Assembly: GCF_900996245.1 (NCBI RefSeq)
Contig: NZ_CAAJGK010000063.1
Span: forward strand, 248,001 to 312,000
Length of the DNA: 64,000 bases
Reading direction: 5' to 3'
DNA from: Paraburkholderia sp. BCC1886
Lineage (GTDB): Bacteria > Pseudomonadota > Gammaproteobacteria > Burkholderiales > Burkholderiaceae
Made by a program: the position numbers and the translations under genes. Shown one piece after another: positions 53,647-62,980 of this stretch (the stretch's first letter is position 1; each line of letters starts with the position of its first letter). A model generated the notes under the pieces. The model did not search any database. It saw only the letters and a list, made by a program, of their open reading frames with translations, and was not told the DNA's origin.

Positions 53647-54270
53647 TCATGCACGACATTCCGGCGGCGCCAGGTTCGACGCCAACGTCGGCGAATCGGC
53701 GGGTGCCGGGCCGGCGCCCGGTGCAGGCAAGGAAGACACCGCTTTGCCACCTGCAAAGCACTCCCACGTGATGGCGCCCGCCTGCACCGAGCCCTTGCCT
53801 AACGCAACGCGCGCGGTTGGCGCTTCGGCGTTGTCCGGCACCGACGGCACGAGCGTCAACGTGTTCGCGCCGACCTGCGCGACGCGGCTCGTGAAGGCGA
53901 CCGTAATCTGTCCGGTGTCGTCGTCGACGCGGATGGATTCGACATTGCGGGTAGCCGGCGGCGACGCATAGCCGCCACTGAACGCGTTGCCGCTGGCGGC
54001 GTTCTCGGCCACCGCCAGCCGCGCGGACGCCGCCAGCGACAAACCTTCACCCACGCGACTGCGGGCCAGATAGTCCTGATAAGCGGGGATCGCGTAGGCC
54101 GCAATGACGCCGACAATCGCCAGCACGATCATCAGTTCGATCAGCGTGAAGCCGGTGCGCAGGCGTCGGCAGACACGCGCGAGGCGCGCCGGCCAGCGCG
54201 CACGGGCCAACATCGAACGCTCGGCGCGTGCGGATTGGGAATAAGGGGAATACGGCAAGGTAACGATCAT
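53647..54270 (-). CDS. pilA: type IV pilin (PilA-like) with long leader
   Basis: A 207-residue prepilin. The class III cleavage site and helix are RLRTG/FTLIELMIVLAIVG, with the conserved Glu at +5, then YAIPAYQDYLARSRV. A C-terminal cysteine pair (WECFAGG and PPECRA) should form the D-region disulfide, and the Pro/Ala/Ser-rich tail (SLPAPGAGPAPADS) is a likely O-glycosylation region. From the ATG at 54270, which has a good AGGAG site, the leader is 42 residues, much longer than usual; an ATG at 54213 would give 23. Probably glycosylated by the PglL encoded next. Confidence 0.88.
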   Translation of the reverse strand: MIVTLPYSPYSQSARAERSMLARARWPARLARVCRRLRTGFTLIELMIVLAIVGVIAAYAIPAYQDYLARSRVGEGLSLAASARLAVAENAASGNAFSGGYASPPATRNVESIRVDDDTGQITVAFTSRVAQVGANTLTLVPSVPDNAEAPTARVALGKGSVQAGAITWECFAGGKAVSSLPAPGAGPAPADSPTLASNLAPPECRA

Positions 54271-54291
54271 CGGCTGACTCCTGAAACGAAG

Positions 54292-54323
54292 AACGCCTGC
54301 CCCACGAAGCGGGGACAGGCGTT
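54292..54323 (-). terminator. hairpin between terC and the pilin gene
   Basis: AACGCCTG with CCCC pairs to GGGG (one bulged A) and CAGGCGTT around a 7-base loop. The minus-strand trail is CTTCGTTTC, so it is a weak intrinsic terminator behind the TerC gene. Confidence 0.6.
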
Positions 54324-54390
54324 GCAATCGTAGCCAGAGCCGGGCATTCCACACAGTCAGCCGAATGGCTAACGTTGCGTCGAGTCCCTC

Positions 54391-55095
54391 TCATACCTCG
54401 GCGCTCGCGGCGTTGCGGCGCTTGAGCAGATAACCGAGGATCACGACGAACAACGCGCCCGCGATGCTCATGCCGTACTCGGCAGCCGGTGTATCCAGGA
54501 TCGGCCAGCGGTCGCCAGCCGGGTCGTTGATGATGAGTCCGCCCGCGATCCAGCCGAGCAAGGCTGCGCCGAGCGTGATGACGATGGGAAAGCGATCGAG
54601 CAGCTTGAGCACCAACTGACTACCCCAGACGATCAACGGAATGCTAACCACGAGCCCGAAAATCACCAAGGCGAGCCGATGTTCGGGATCGGCCGCCTCG
54701 GCCGCGCCGGCGATGGCGATGACGTTGTCGAGGCTCATGACCGCGTCTGCGACGATGATGGTCTTAATGGCCGCGAGCAGCTTGTCGGATGGTTTGACGT
54801 TTTCGTGCGCGTCGTGCGCCGGCGCCATGAGCCGCACGCCGATCCACAACAGCAACAGGCCACCCGCGAATTTGAGCAACGGGATATCGAGCAGCACGAC
54901 CGCGAACGCGATTAACGCGACCCGCAGCACGATGGCGCCGGCGGTGCCCCACAGAACGCCTTTGGTGCGCTGCGCCGGCGGCAGATTGCGGCAGGCCAAC
55001 GCGATCACCACGGCATTGTCGCCGCCCAGCAAAACGTCGATCACGATGATCTGGATGACCGCCCCCCAATGGAGCGTGGCGAAGAATTCGAGCAT
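54391..55095 (-). CDS. TerC-family membrane protein (YjbE-like)
   Basis: A 234-residue protein of about seven helices. VIDVLLGGDNAVVIALA and VADAVMSLDNVIAIAGAA are the two GDN/LDN motifs with membrane aspartates thought to bind a divalent cation. Members export Mn(II) or Ca(II) or help load exoenzymes. It starts at MLEFFATLHW, 14 codons into the open frame. Confidence 0.9.
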   Translation of the reverse strand: MLEFFATLHWGAVIQIIVIDVLLGGDNAVVIALACRNLPPAQRTKGVLWGTAGAIVLRVALIAFAVVLLDIPLLKFAGGLLLLWIGVRLMAPAHDAHENVKPSDKLLAAIKTIIVADAVMSLDNVIAIAGAAEAADPEHRLALVIFGLVVSIPLIVWGSQLVLKLLDRFPIVITLGAALLGWIAGGLIINDPAGDRWPILDTPAAEYGMSIAGALFVVILGYLLKRRNAASAEV

Positions 55096-55135
55096 GACCG
55101 GACGACCAGAAAGAAACCGAAAAAACGCGGCCAAT

Positions 55136-55166
55136 AAAAAAGCGGAGGAGTGTGAACTCCCCCGCT
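55136..55166 (-). terminator. intrinsic terminator of sucCD
   Basis: On the minus strand AGCGGGGGAGT pairs with CTCCTCCGCT (55141-55166) and is followed by six T (55141-55136). It lies 73 bases downstream of the sucD stop. Confidence 0.8.
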
Positions 55167-55238
55167 CTATATGGCACGCTCACGAAAGGACTTCGTAAGC
55201 GTATCAAAACCGCGCCACGATTGCGCGCGAATTTCGTC

Positions 55239-56120
55239 TTACAGCATGGCCTTCAGAAGACGCGCCATTTCCGACGGGTTCTTCGTGACGGTGATGCCGC
55301 AGGCTTCCATGATTTCCAGCTTGGCTTCGGCCGTATCCGCACCGCCCGAGATCAGCGCGCCAGCGTGGCCCATGCGCTTGCCCGGAGGCGCCGTGACACC
55401 GGCGATGAAACCGACGACCGGCTTCTTCATGTTGTCCTTGATCCATTCAGCGGCGTTCGCTTCGTCTGGACCGCCGATTTCGCCGATCATGATGACGGCG
55501 TCCGTATCCGGATCGTCGTTGAACATCTTCATCACGTCGATGTGCTTCAGACCGTTGATCGGGTCGCCGCCGATACCGACTGCCGACGACTGGCCGAGGC
55601 CGATTGCCGTCAATTGGCCGACTGCTTCATACGTCAGCGTGCCCGAACGCGACACGACGCCGATGCGGCCCTTGCGGTGGATGTGACCCGGCATGATGCC
55701 GATCTTCAGCTCGTCCGGCGTGATCGTGCCCGGGCAGTTCGGTCCGAGCAGCAGCGTCTTGCGGTTTTCCGCGCGCATACGGGCCTTGAGTTCGATCATG
55801 TCACGGACGGGAATGCCTTCCGTGATACAGATCGCCAGGTCCAGGTCGGCTTCGACCGCTTCCCAGATTGCCGCAGCAGCGCCTGCCGGCGGCACGTAAA
55901 TCACCGACACGGTCGCGCCCGTTTCCGACTTGGCTTCGGCGACGCTTGCGTAGATAGGAATGCCTTCGAAATCTTCGCCGGCGCGCTTCGGATTCACGCC
56001 TGCCACGAATGCTTCGCGGCCGTTGGCGTATTCACGGCACGTACGCGTATGGAACTGACCGGTCTTGCCGGTAATGCCCTGCGTGATGACCTTGGTGTCT
56101 TTGTTAATCAGAATCGACAT
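55239..56120 (-). CDS. sucD: succinyl-CoA synthetase alpha subunit
   Basis: A 293-residue protein. SILINKDTKVITQGITGKTG opens the CoA-binding domain; GPNCPGTITPDELKIGIMPG is the signature block; the phospho-histidine is in RMGHAGALISGG. With SucC it makes succinate, ATP and CoA from succinyl-CoA in the TCA cycle. It follows sucC by 117 bases. Confidence 0.97.
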   Translation of the reverse strand: MSILINKDTKVITQGITGKTGQFHTRTCREYANGREAFVAGVNPKRAGEDFEGIPIYASVAEAKSETGATVSVIYVPPAGAAAAIWEAVEADLDLAICITEGIPVRDMIELKARMRAENRKTLLLGPNCPGTITPDELKIGIMPGHIHRKGRIGVVSRSGTLTYEAVGQLTAIGLGQSSAVGIGGDPINGLKHIDVMKMFNDDPDTDAVIMIGEIGGPDEANAAEWIKDNMKKPVVGFIAGVTAPPGKRMGHAGALISGGADTAEAKLEIMEACGITVTKNPSEMARLLKAML

Positions 56121-56237
56121 GTATTGACCTCTGTTCGTTTGGCGCCGCGCCGTGACGCCGCGAGGCGGGATGTTCTCCGCCCGCGCCGCTTACGCGCCGC
56201 CATTCGTAATCCTGGTTGATCCTGCGCTGGAGCTGGC

Positions 56238-57407
56238 TTACGCCTTGCCCGACGCGGCCGCGACGACCTTCTGGGCCGCTTCTTCCATGCTGTCCGCCGA
56301 AATGATCGGCAGGCCGGATTCAGCCATCATCTTCTTGCCCAGGTCTTCGTTCGTGCCCTTCATGCGGACCACGAGCGGCACCTTCAACGACACGGCCTTC
56401 GACGCCGCGATCACGCCTTCGGCGATCACGTCGCAACGCATGATGCCGCCGAAAATATTGACCAGAATCGCCGTCAGGTTCGGATTCTTCAGCATGATCT
56501 TGAACGCTTCCGTGACCTTCTCGGTCGTGGCGCCACCGCCCACGTCGAGGAAGTTCGCCGGTTCGCCGCCGAACAGCTTGATGGTGTCCATCGTCGCCAT
56601 CGCGAGGCCTGCGCCGTTCACGAGGCAGCCGATGTTGCCGTCGAGCGAGATGTACGCGAGGTCGAACTTCGACGCTTCGACTTCAGCCGGATCTTCTTCG
56701 TCCAGATCGCGATACGCAACGATTTCCGGGTGACGGAACAGTGCGTTCGAATCGAAGTTGAACTTGGCGTCCAGCGCGATGACCTTGCCGTCGCCGGTCA
56801 GGATCAGCGGGTTGATTTCGGCGAGCGATGCGTCGGTTTCCCAGAAAGCCTTGTACAGACCTTGCAGGATCGAACGGGCTTGCGGCAGCGAAGCGGCGGG
56901 AACGCCGATCTTCGTGGCCAGCTCGTCGGCTTCGGCGTCTTTCAGGCCGGTTGCCGGATCGACAGCGATCTTGTGGATCAGCTCGGGCGTCTTTTCCGCG
57001 ACTTCTTCGACGTCCATGCCGCCTTCGCTCGATGCCATCACGACGATCTTCTGCGTCACGCGATCGATCACGAGGCCGACATACAGTTCCTTCTTGATGT
57101 CAGCGCCTTCTTCGATCAGCAGGCGATTCACCTTCTGGCCTTCCGGACCGGTCTGGTGCGTGACGAGCTGCATGCCGAGGATCTGTTCCGAATACTCACG
57201 GACCTGATCCAGCGACTTGGCGACCTTCACGCCGCCGCCCTTGCCACGGCCACCCGCATGGATCTGAGCCTTCACGACCCATACCGGGCCGCCGAGCTCT
57301 TCCGCGGCTTTGACCGCATCATCCACCGAGAAGACCGGCTTGCCGCGCGGTACCGCGACGCCGAATTTCCGCAGGATTTCCTTACCCTGGTACTCGTGAA
57401 TCTTCAT
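56238..57407 (-). CDS. sucC: succinyl-CoA synthetase beta subunit
   Basis: A 389-residue ATP-grasp subunit: MKIHEYQGKEILRKFGV, AGGRGKGGGVKVAKS and VNIFGGIMRCDVIAEG are diagnostic. It binds ADP and succinate. Its start overlaps the stop of the DUF2889 gene by 4 bases, so translation is coupled to that gene. Confidence 0.97.
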   Translation of the reverse strand: MKIHEYQGKEILRKFGVAVPRGKPVFSVDDAVKAAEELGGPVWVVKAQIHAGGRGKGGGVKVAKSLDQVREYSEQILGMQLVTHQTGPEGQKVNRLLIEEGADIKKELYVGLVIDRVTQKIVVMASSEGGMDVEEVAEKTPELIHKIAVDPATGLKDAEADELATKIGVPAASLPQARSILQGLYKAFWETDASLAEINPLILTGDGKVIALDAKFNFDSNALFRHPEIVAYRDLDEEDPAEVEASKFDLAYISLDGNIGCLVNGAGLAMATMDTIKLFGGEPANFLDVGGGATTEKVTEAFKIMLKNPNLTAILVNIFGGIMRCDVIAEGVIAASKAVSLKVPLVVRMKGTNEDLGKKMMAESGLPIISADSMEEAAQKVVAAASGKA

Positions 57408-58105
57408 GCGTGATTCCCTTCAGTCTGAGAGTTGGATTGAACTTCGTTTCCGCTGCCGTCGTTCATGCCCGACGCCGCGCCGCTCGACCTGGCGCCTTCT
57501 GCTCTAACGCGATCGGATCGATAAGGGGCGTGGTTATACCAGCGCGGATAGAACTGTTGCACCGCCTCGCCGTCGAAACGCAGCGCGTGGCAGCGTCCCA
57601 GCTGGAATGGCGGTTTGTCGTTGGAATGCCCGTCTCCGGAGCCTTGGCTCTCGCCCGGCGAGCCGTCACCGGTGTTCCAGACGTCGCCGGCGAACGCCTG
57701 AATCGCGGCGGTCGGCAAGACCGCACACAACTCCGTGAGATGCGTGCAGCCGGCCGTACCGCCGAGCAAACGGGCGGAATCGCGACGGAAGTTCTGGAGC
57801 AGATTGAGCCCGATGAGGGCGCGATAGGCGGGATTACTGGCTTGACACAAGCCTGGATAGGGCACCCAGTCGGACGACGCGTGCGCGTCGACGACATTGA
57901 GCTGGCGATCGATGGTGATGCGAAGCCACAGTTCATGGATCGGCTGCCCCTCGGGGCGGACGCCCGTCGCAAGCACGACATCGCGCGGTTTTTCGTCCGT
58001 CAAGCACGCTTCCACGTCCCACAGGCCATCGGCTCGCTCATAGGCTTCCGCTCGGATTGCGCGACGATGGCGCAACTGACGGGAAACGGGCGGAGGGAGC
58101 GGCAT
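57404..58105 (-). CDS. DUF2889 domain protein
   Basis: A 233-residue protein starting MPLPPPVSRQLRHRRAIRAE. The DUF2889 domain covers about residues 1-195 (ERADGLWDVEACLTD, ELWLRITID, GCTHLTELC); the rest is a low-complexity Gly/Ser/Asn tail. Function unknown. It lies directly before sucC with a 4-base overlap, an arrangement common in beta-proteobacteria as far as I recall. Confidence 0.88.
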   Translation of the reverse strand: MPLPPPVSRQLRHRRAIRAEAYERADGLWDVEACLTDEKPRDVVLATGVRPEGQPIHELWLRITIDRQLNVVDAHASSDWVPYPGLCQASNPAYRALIGLNLLQNFRRDSARLLGGTAGCTHLTELCAVLPTAAIQAFAGDVWNTGDGSPGESQGSGDGHSNDKPPFQLGRCHALRFDGEAVQQFYPRWYNHAPYRSDRVRAEGARSSGAASGMNDGSGNEVQSNSQTEGNHA

Positions 58106-58320
58106 GCGGAAAGGAAAGGCCGGTTTGGAAAACCTGCGAATTTTAGCATACTGCCTATTTGGGACAGGCCGGAATGCGCAGGGCCGCGCGCCGCGCGGCT
58201 GAGCGGGGATCGGGCTATCTCAAAGCGGGGTTTTTTGATTGCGATTCGGGGGGGGAGCGACGGTGCTACCTGATGGACTGCATGCCTGACTGACTGACAG
58301 GCCCGGCGCCATGTGCCTCG

Positions 58321-59136
58321 TTATTCCTCGTCGAGCCCTTTGAGGATCTTGCCGATGGTGGCGCCGGAGAATCCGCGCGAAGCCAGAAAGCGAGCCTGTT
58401 TGGCCCGCTCGGCCGGAGATTCCGGAAGACCGCGAAATTTCTTGCTCCAGACCGCCTGAGCCCGGGCAAGCTCGGTTTCGCGCAACTGGGCGCTCGCCTC
58501 TTCGACCAGTTCCGGGTCGACTCCATGCTGCTTCAATTCGCCGACGATCCTGCCCGCGCCGAGGCGCGACGAGCGCCGATGGAGCAGACTCTCCGCGAAA
58601 CGCGAATTGGACAGCCAGTTTTCGGCTTCAAGCGAGTCGAGCAGTGAGTCCAGAGAATCGGTCTCTTCGACGAATGGCTTGAGCTTGCGAGCCAGTTCGG
58701 ACCGGCTGTATTCGCGACGCGACAGATAGCCGAGCGCGCGTCCTTTCAAAGTGCGAACGGGGCGGTTCGATTTCTTTGCGTCGTCGTCTTGTGCGGGCTT
58801 TGCCTCGCCGGGTGTGCGGCGGGAGCGACTGTAGACGGCTTCGGTGAATTCGGCAGGCTCGGCAGACCCAGCGGTGTCGGGAAAGTCCGAATCGCCTGAC
58901 CGCCCGTCTGCGGAATTGCTGGAGTTCGCGCCTTTGGATCGCGCGCCTTTGAACTGACCGCGCTGCGAGCCGAGACTCGCAGCGCGGTCGTGTGCGTCGA
59001 ACGATTCGAACGGGTCGAACGAATCGTCGCCGCTGTTGCTGCTACCTTCGTCAGTGCTGCGCGAGCCTTCCGTTTGACGACTGGCACGACGTCCGCTTTG
59101 GGGCGACGACCAGCCCGACCGGCTCTTACGTAGCAC
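58321..59136 (-). CDS. recX: RecX, recombination regulator, with long N-terminal extension
   Basis: A 271-residue protein. Residues about 128-271 are the RecX three-helix repeats (LKGRALGYLSRREYSRSEL, LAGRIVGELKQHGV-like, RFLASRGFSGATIGKIL). Residues 1-125 are Ser/Asp/Glu/Gly-rich low complexity, which standard 150-residue RecX lacks. The start is a GTG at 59136, 7 bases after the recA stop; an internal start nearer residue 120 is possible. RecX caps RecA filaments and limits recombination and SOS induction. Confidence 0.88.
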   Translation of the reverse strand: MLRKSRSGWSSPQSGRRASRQTEGSRSTDEGSSNSGDDSFDPFESFDAHDRAASLGSQRGQFKGARSKGANSSNSADGRSGDSDFPDTAGSAEPAEFTEAVYSRSRRTPGEAKPAQDDDAKKSNRPVRTLKGRALGYLSRREYSRSELARKLKPFVEETDSLDSLLDSLEAENWLSNSRFAESLLHRRSSRLGAGRIVGELKQHGVDPELVEEASAQLRETELARAQAVWSKKFRGLPESPAERAKQARFLASRGFSGATIGKILKGLDEE

Positions 59137-59143
59137 TTGACGG

Positions 59144-60226
59144 TTACTCTTCTTCGTCCGCGACTTCAGCGCCGGCGCCAGCGCCCGTCACTGCGTCGGC
59201 CATGGCGTTCACGCCTAGCGATTCGCGAATACGGTTTTCGATTTCACGGGCGATCTCCGGATTTTCACGCAGGAATTCGCGCGCGTTGTCCTTACCCTGA
59301 CCAATCCGTTCGCCGCTATAGCTGTACCACGCACCGGCCTTGTCGACGATCTTGGCTTGCACGCCCAGGTCGATGATTTCGCCCTGACGCGAAATACCCT
59401 CGCCGTACAGGATGTCGAAGATGGCCTCGCGGAACGGCGGTGAAACCTTGTTCTTGACGACCTTCACGCGTGTTTCGTTGCCGATCACTTCGTCGTTCTT
59501 CTTGATCGAGCCGATACGGCGAATATCCAGACGCACCGACGCGTAGAACTTCAACGCGTTACCACCCGTGGTAGTTTCCGGATTGCCGAACATCACGCCG
59601 ATCTTCATGCGGATCTGGTTGATGAAGATGACGAGGCAGTTCGTGCGCTTGATGGTGCCGGTGAGCTTGCGCAGCGCCTGCGACATAAGACGCGCTTGCA
59701 GACCCGGCAGCGAATCGCCCATTTCGCCTTCGATTTCGGCCTTTGGCACGAGCGCCGCGACCGAGTCGATCACGATCATGTCGATAGAGCCCGAGCGCAC
59801 CAGCGCGTCGGCAATTTCCAGTGCCTGTTCGCCCGTGTCCGGCTGCGACACCAGAAGGTCGTTGACATTGACGCCCAGCTTGCTGGCGTACTGGATGTCC
59901 AGCGCATGTTCCGCGTCGATAAACGCCGCGGTGCCGCCGATTTTTTGCATCTCCGCGATGACTTGCAGCGTCAGCGTGGTTTTACCGGACGATTCCGGAC
60001 CATAAATTTCGACCACACGGCCACGCGGCAAACCGCCGACGCCCAGCGCGATGTCGAGACCGAGCGATCCGGTTGAGACCACCTGAATGTCTTCGATTAC
60101 CTCACCTGCGCCGAGCCGCATGACCGACCCTTTGCCGAACTGCTTTTCGATCTGCGCGAGTGCGGCAGCAAGTGCCTTGCTCTTTTCAGCAGTCAGTCCA
60201 GCCGAGCCTTTCTTGCTTTCTTCCAT
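59144..60226 (-). CDS. recA: RecA recombinase
   Basis: A 360-residue RecA. Walker A GPESSGKTT, FIDAEHALD, Walker B region IDMIVIDSVAAL and the L2 loop GNPETTTGGNALKFYAS are intact. It drives strand exchange and LexA self-cleavage. The C-terminus ends with the usual acidic tail (VADEEE). A LexA box lies in its promoter 91 bases upstream, and recX follows at once. Confidence 0.98.
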   Translation of the reverse strand: MEESKKGSAGLTAEKSKALAAALAQIEKQFGKGSVMRLGAGEVIEDIQVVSTGSLGLDIALGVGGLPRGRVVEIYGPESSGKTTLTLQVIAEMQKIGGTAAFIDAEHALDIQYASKLGVNVNDLLVSQPDTGEQALEIADALVRSGSIDMIVIDSVAALVPKAEIEGEMGDSLPGLQARLMSQALRKLTGTIKRTNCLVIFINQIRMKIGVMFGNPETTTGGNALKFYASVRLDIRRIGSIKKNDEVIGNETRVKVVKNKVSPPFREAIFDILYGEGISRQGEIIDLGVQAKIVDKAGAWYSYSGERIGQGKDNAREFLRENPEIAREIENRIRESLGVNAMADAVTGAGAGAEVADEEE

Positions 60227-60316
60227 GAATCGTCCTTTGCTATGATGAACGGCGTCTGAGGCAATGTGCAGCCCGCGAGTTTGAAATTCGGCAAGGACAG
60301 CACAGGAACTCGGACA

Positions 60317-60332
60317 CTGTATAAAAAAACAG
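60317..60332 (-). promoter_or_regulatory. LexA (SOS) box of recA
   Basis: CTGTATAAAAAAACAG fits CTG-N10-CAG nearly perfectly. On the minus strand it covers a TATACA -10-like element, with TTGCCA 15-16 bases upstream as -35. It is in the recA promoter region, where SOS control is universal. Confidence 0.85.
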
Positions 60333-60473
60333 TAGTTTTGGCAAGCGCGATTCTCATGCGAACACGCATTTTTACCGTCGCGCCCGCTATTTAAATAAAC
60401 TACCCAGAATTATTTCGGAGACCGCTGCGCGCCGGGGACACCCGCGGCGCCGGCACCGCCAGGTTGGCGCACC

Positions 60474-61265
60474 ATGCGAATTCTGATTGCCGAAGACGAC
60501 AGCATACTCGCGGACGGTCTGGTTCGATCACTCCGCCAATCGGCCTATGCGGTGGATCACGTGAAGAGCGGCGTGGAAGCCGATACCGCGTTGTCAATGC
60601 AGACGTTCGACCTATTGATCCTCGATCTGGGTCTGCCGCGTATGTCGGGACTCGAGGTGCTGCGACGCCTGCGCGCGCGCAATTCGAACCTGCCCGTTCT
60701 CATCCTGACGGCCGCCGACAGCGTCGACGAACGCGTCAAGGGCCTCGATCTCGGCGCCGACGACTACATGGCCAAACCCTTCGCGCTGAACGAACTGGAA
60801 GCGCGGGTGCGCGCGCTGACCCGGCGCGGTGCGGGCGGCGGCCCGACCGTGGTGCGCCACGGCTCGCTGTCGTTCGACCAGGTCGGCCGGATCGCCTATA
60901 TCAACGAGCAGGTGATCGACCTGTCGGCGCGTGAACTCGGCCTGCTCGAAGTGCTGCTGCAGCGCATCGGCCGGCTGGTGTCGAAGGAACAACTGGTCGA
61001 CCATCTGTGCGAATGGGGCGAAGAAGTCAGCAATAACGCCATCGAAGTGTACGTACACCGTCTGCGTAAAAAGATCGAACCGAGCGGCGTGCGCATTCTG
61101 ACGGTGCGCGGTCTCGGCTATTGCCTCGAAAAGGCCGTGTCGGCGCCCGGCTCGAGCGCAAGCACGACCACCGACAACAGCACCGCCGAGCAGGCTGCAG
61201 CCACTGTCAACCCGCCGGACCCTCTACCGTCCGGCGCGATGCCGGCCAGCCATCACTACAAATAA
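60474..61265 (+). CDS. OmpR-family response regulator (TctD-like)
   Basis: A 263-residue regulator. Receiver: acidic pocket IAEDDS, phospho-acceptor D51 in LLILDLGLPRMSGL, and K101 in DYMAKPFAL. The winged-helix output has VSNNAIEVYVHRLRKKIEP. About 35 extra residues at the C-terminus are Ser/Thr/Ala-rich. It is followed 13 bases later by its sensor kinase and is divergent from recA. Such pairs usually control organic acid transporters. Confidence 0.9.
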   Translation: MRILIAEDDSILADGLVRSLRQSAYAVDHVKSGVEADTALSMQTFDLLILDLGLPRMSGLEVLRRLRARNSNLPVLILTAADSVDERVKGLDLGADDYMAKPFALNELEARVRALTRRGAGGGPTVVRHGSLSFDQVGRIAYINEQVIDLSARELGLLEVLLQRIGRLVSKEQLVDHLCEWGEEVSNNAIEVYVHRLRKKIEPSGVRILTVRGLGYCLEKAVSAPGSSASTTTDNSTAEQAAATVNPPDPLPSGAMPASHHYK

Positions 61266-61278
61266 GCGGTCCCCCTCC

Positions 61279-62877
61279 ATGGCCACGCGCGCAGACAGCG
61301 CTTCGGCGCACGGAGCTCATGTGGCGCAAGCAGACCGAGCCGGGCAGACTCCACCGCACGTGCCCGACCTCGACGAGGCGCGCGACACCCGTTACGCCAA
61401 CCCCTTCGCCCCGCCCGACGAGACCGAGGCCGCCGCCGAAGCGCGCCCGCGCTCGCTGTTCGGCGAGATTCTCGACTGGATGCTGGCGCCGCTGCTGCTG
61501 CTCTGGCCGATGAGCCTCGCGGTCACCTATCTGGTCGCCAAGTCGATCGCCAACGGCCCGTTCGACCGCGCGCTCGAAACCGACGCTTACGTGTTGGCGC
61601 GGCAGATTCATCCCGCGAACGGGGTGGCCGAGTTGTCGCTGGCCGATTCCACCCGCGACTTCCTGCGCGCGGACAACGTCGACAGCGTGTTCTACCAGGT
61701 GCTCGGCACGCGCGGCGAACTGGTGAGCGGCGAGCGGGACATGCCGCTGCCGCACGAAGAAGACCGTCCGCAGCCGGGCCTCGTCGAATTCCGCGACGAC
61801 GTGCTGCACGGCAACGACATCCGCGTCGCCTACACCACGGTGGCGTTCCCGCAGACGCCAGGCGCGCAAGCCGTGCTGGTGCAGGTGGCCGAAACGCTCG
61901 ACAAGCGCAGCCAGCTCGCCAACGACATCATCAAAGGCGTGATACTGCCGCAGTTCGTGATCTTGCCGCTGGCCATCATCCTGGTGTGGTTCGGCCTGTC
62001 GCGCGGTCTCGCGCCGCTGCACGCGCTGCAGGCGCACATTCGCGCGCGCCGCCCGGACGATCTGTCGCCGCTCGAGGCGCGCCTTGCGCCGCCGGAAATC
62101 GAGCCGCTGGTGACCTCGTTCAACGACCTGTTGACGCGCCTCGAACAGAACGTGGAGCTGCAGAAGCGTTTTATCGCCGACGCCGCGCATCAGATGAAAA
62201 CGCCGCTCGCCGGCCTGCGTACCCAGGCCGAACTGGCGCTGCGTCAGGACGCGTCGGCGGAAGTGCATCGCTCGCTCGAACAGATCGCCACCAGCTCCGA
62301 ACAGGCGGCGCGGCTCGTCACGCAGTTGCTGGCGCTCGCCCGCGCGGAAAACCGGCTGTCCGGGCAGATTTTCGCCCCCGTCGACGTTACCGAAGTGGCG
62401 CGCAACGCGGTGCGCGACTGGGTTCCGGCCGCGCTCGCGAAACAGATGGACCTCGGTTACGAAGGGCCGGACGAGCCGCTCGACGTCGACGGCAACCCGG
62501 TGATGCTGCGCGAGATGCTGTCGAACCTGATCGACAACGCGATCCGCTATACGCCGGCCGGCGGCCGCATCACAGTGCGGGTGATGAGCGAGCCCGCGCG
62601 GCGGCAGGTGCATCTCGAAGTGGAGGACACCGGGCTCGGCATTCCGGCGGCCGAACGCTCGCGGGTCATCGAACGCTTCTACCGGATTCTCGGGCGCGAA
62701 GGCGACGGCAGCGGCCTGGGCCTCGCGATCGTCCGCGAGATTGCGACCATGCATGGCGGCGAGCTGACCATCGACGACCACGTCTACCAGGCCTCGCCGC
62801 GTCTCGCCGGCACGCTGGTGCGGGTCAGCCTGCATCGACTCGAGCGGGCACGGGACTTACCCCAGGCCGGCAATTAA
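61279..62877 (+). CDS. sensor histidine kinase (TctE-like)
   Basis: A 532-residue kinase. Residues 1-70 are a hydrophilic N-terminus, followed by helix 1 (MLAPLLLLWPMSLAVTYLVA), a periplasmic 2CSK_N-type sensor domain (to about 215), helix 2 and HAMP, then H-box AAHQMKTPLAGLR, N-box LSNLIDNAIRYTP and G-box GDGSGLGLAIV. Cognate regulator is the preceding gene. An MFS metabolite symporter gene follows, a plausible target, so the signal may be its organic-acid substrate. Confidence 0.9.
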   Translation: MATRADSASAHGAHVAQADRAGQTPPHVPDLDEARDTRYANPFAPPDETEAAAEARPRSLFGEILDWMLAPLLLLWPMSLAVTYLVAKSIANGPFDRALETDAYVLARQIHPANGVAELSLADSTRDFLRADNVDSVFYQVLGTRGELVSGERDMPLPHEEDRPQPGLVEFRDDVLHGNDIRVAYTTVAFPQTPGAQAVLVQVAETLDKRSQLANDIIKGVILPQFVILPLAIILVWFGLSRGLAPLHALQAHIRARRPDDLSPLEARLAPPEIEPLVTSFNDLLTRLEQNVELQKRFIADAAHQMKTPLAGLRTQAELALRQDASAEVHRSLEQIATSSEQAARLVTQLLALARAENRLSGQIFAPVDVTEVARNAVRDWVPAALAKQMDLGYEGPDEPLDVDGNPVMLREMLSNLIDNAIRYTPAGGRITVRVMSEPARRQVHLEVEDTGLGIPAAERSRVIERFYRILGREGDGSGLGLAIVREIATMHGGELTIDDHVYQASPRLAGTLVRVSLHRLERARDLPQAGN

Positions 62878-62980
62878 GCCCGAATACGTCAGTAGGCCGT
62901 AAGTTTTGGTTCCAATAATCGGTGCCACGGGTCGCCCCAGCCGGGCGGACCACGTGCATATCAATAATTGGAGACAGCAT

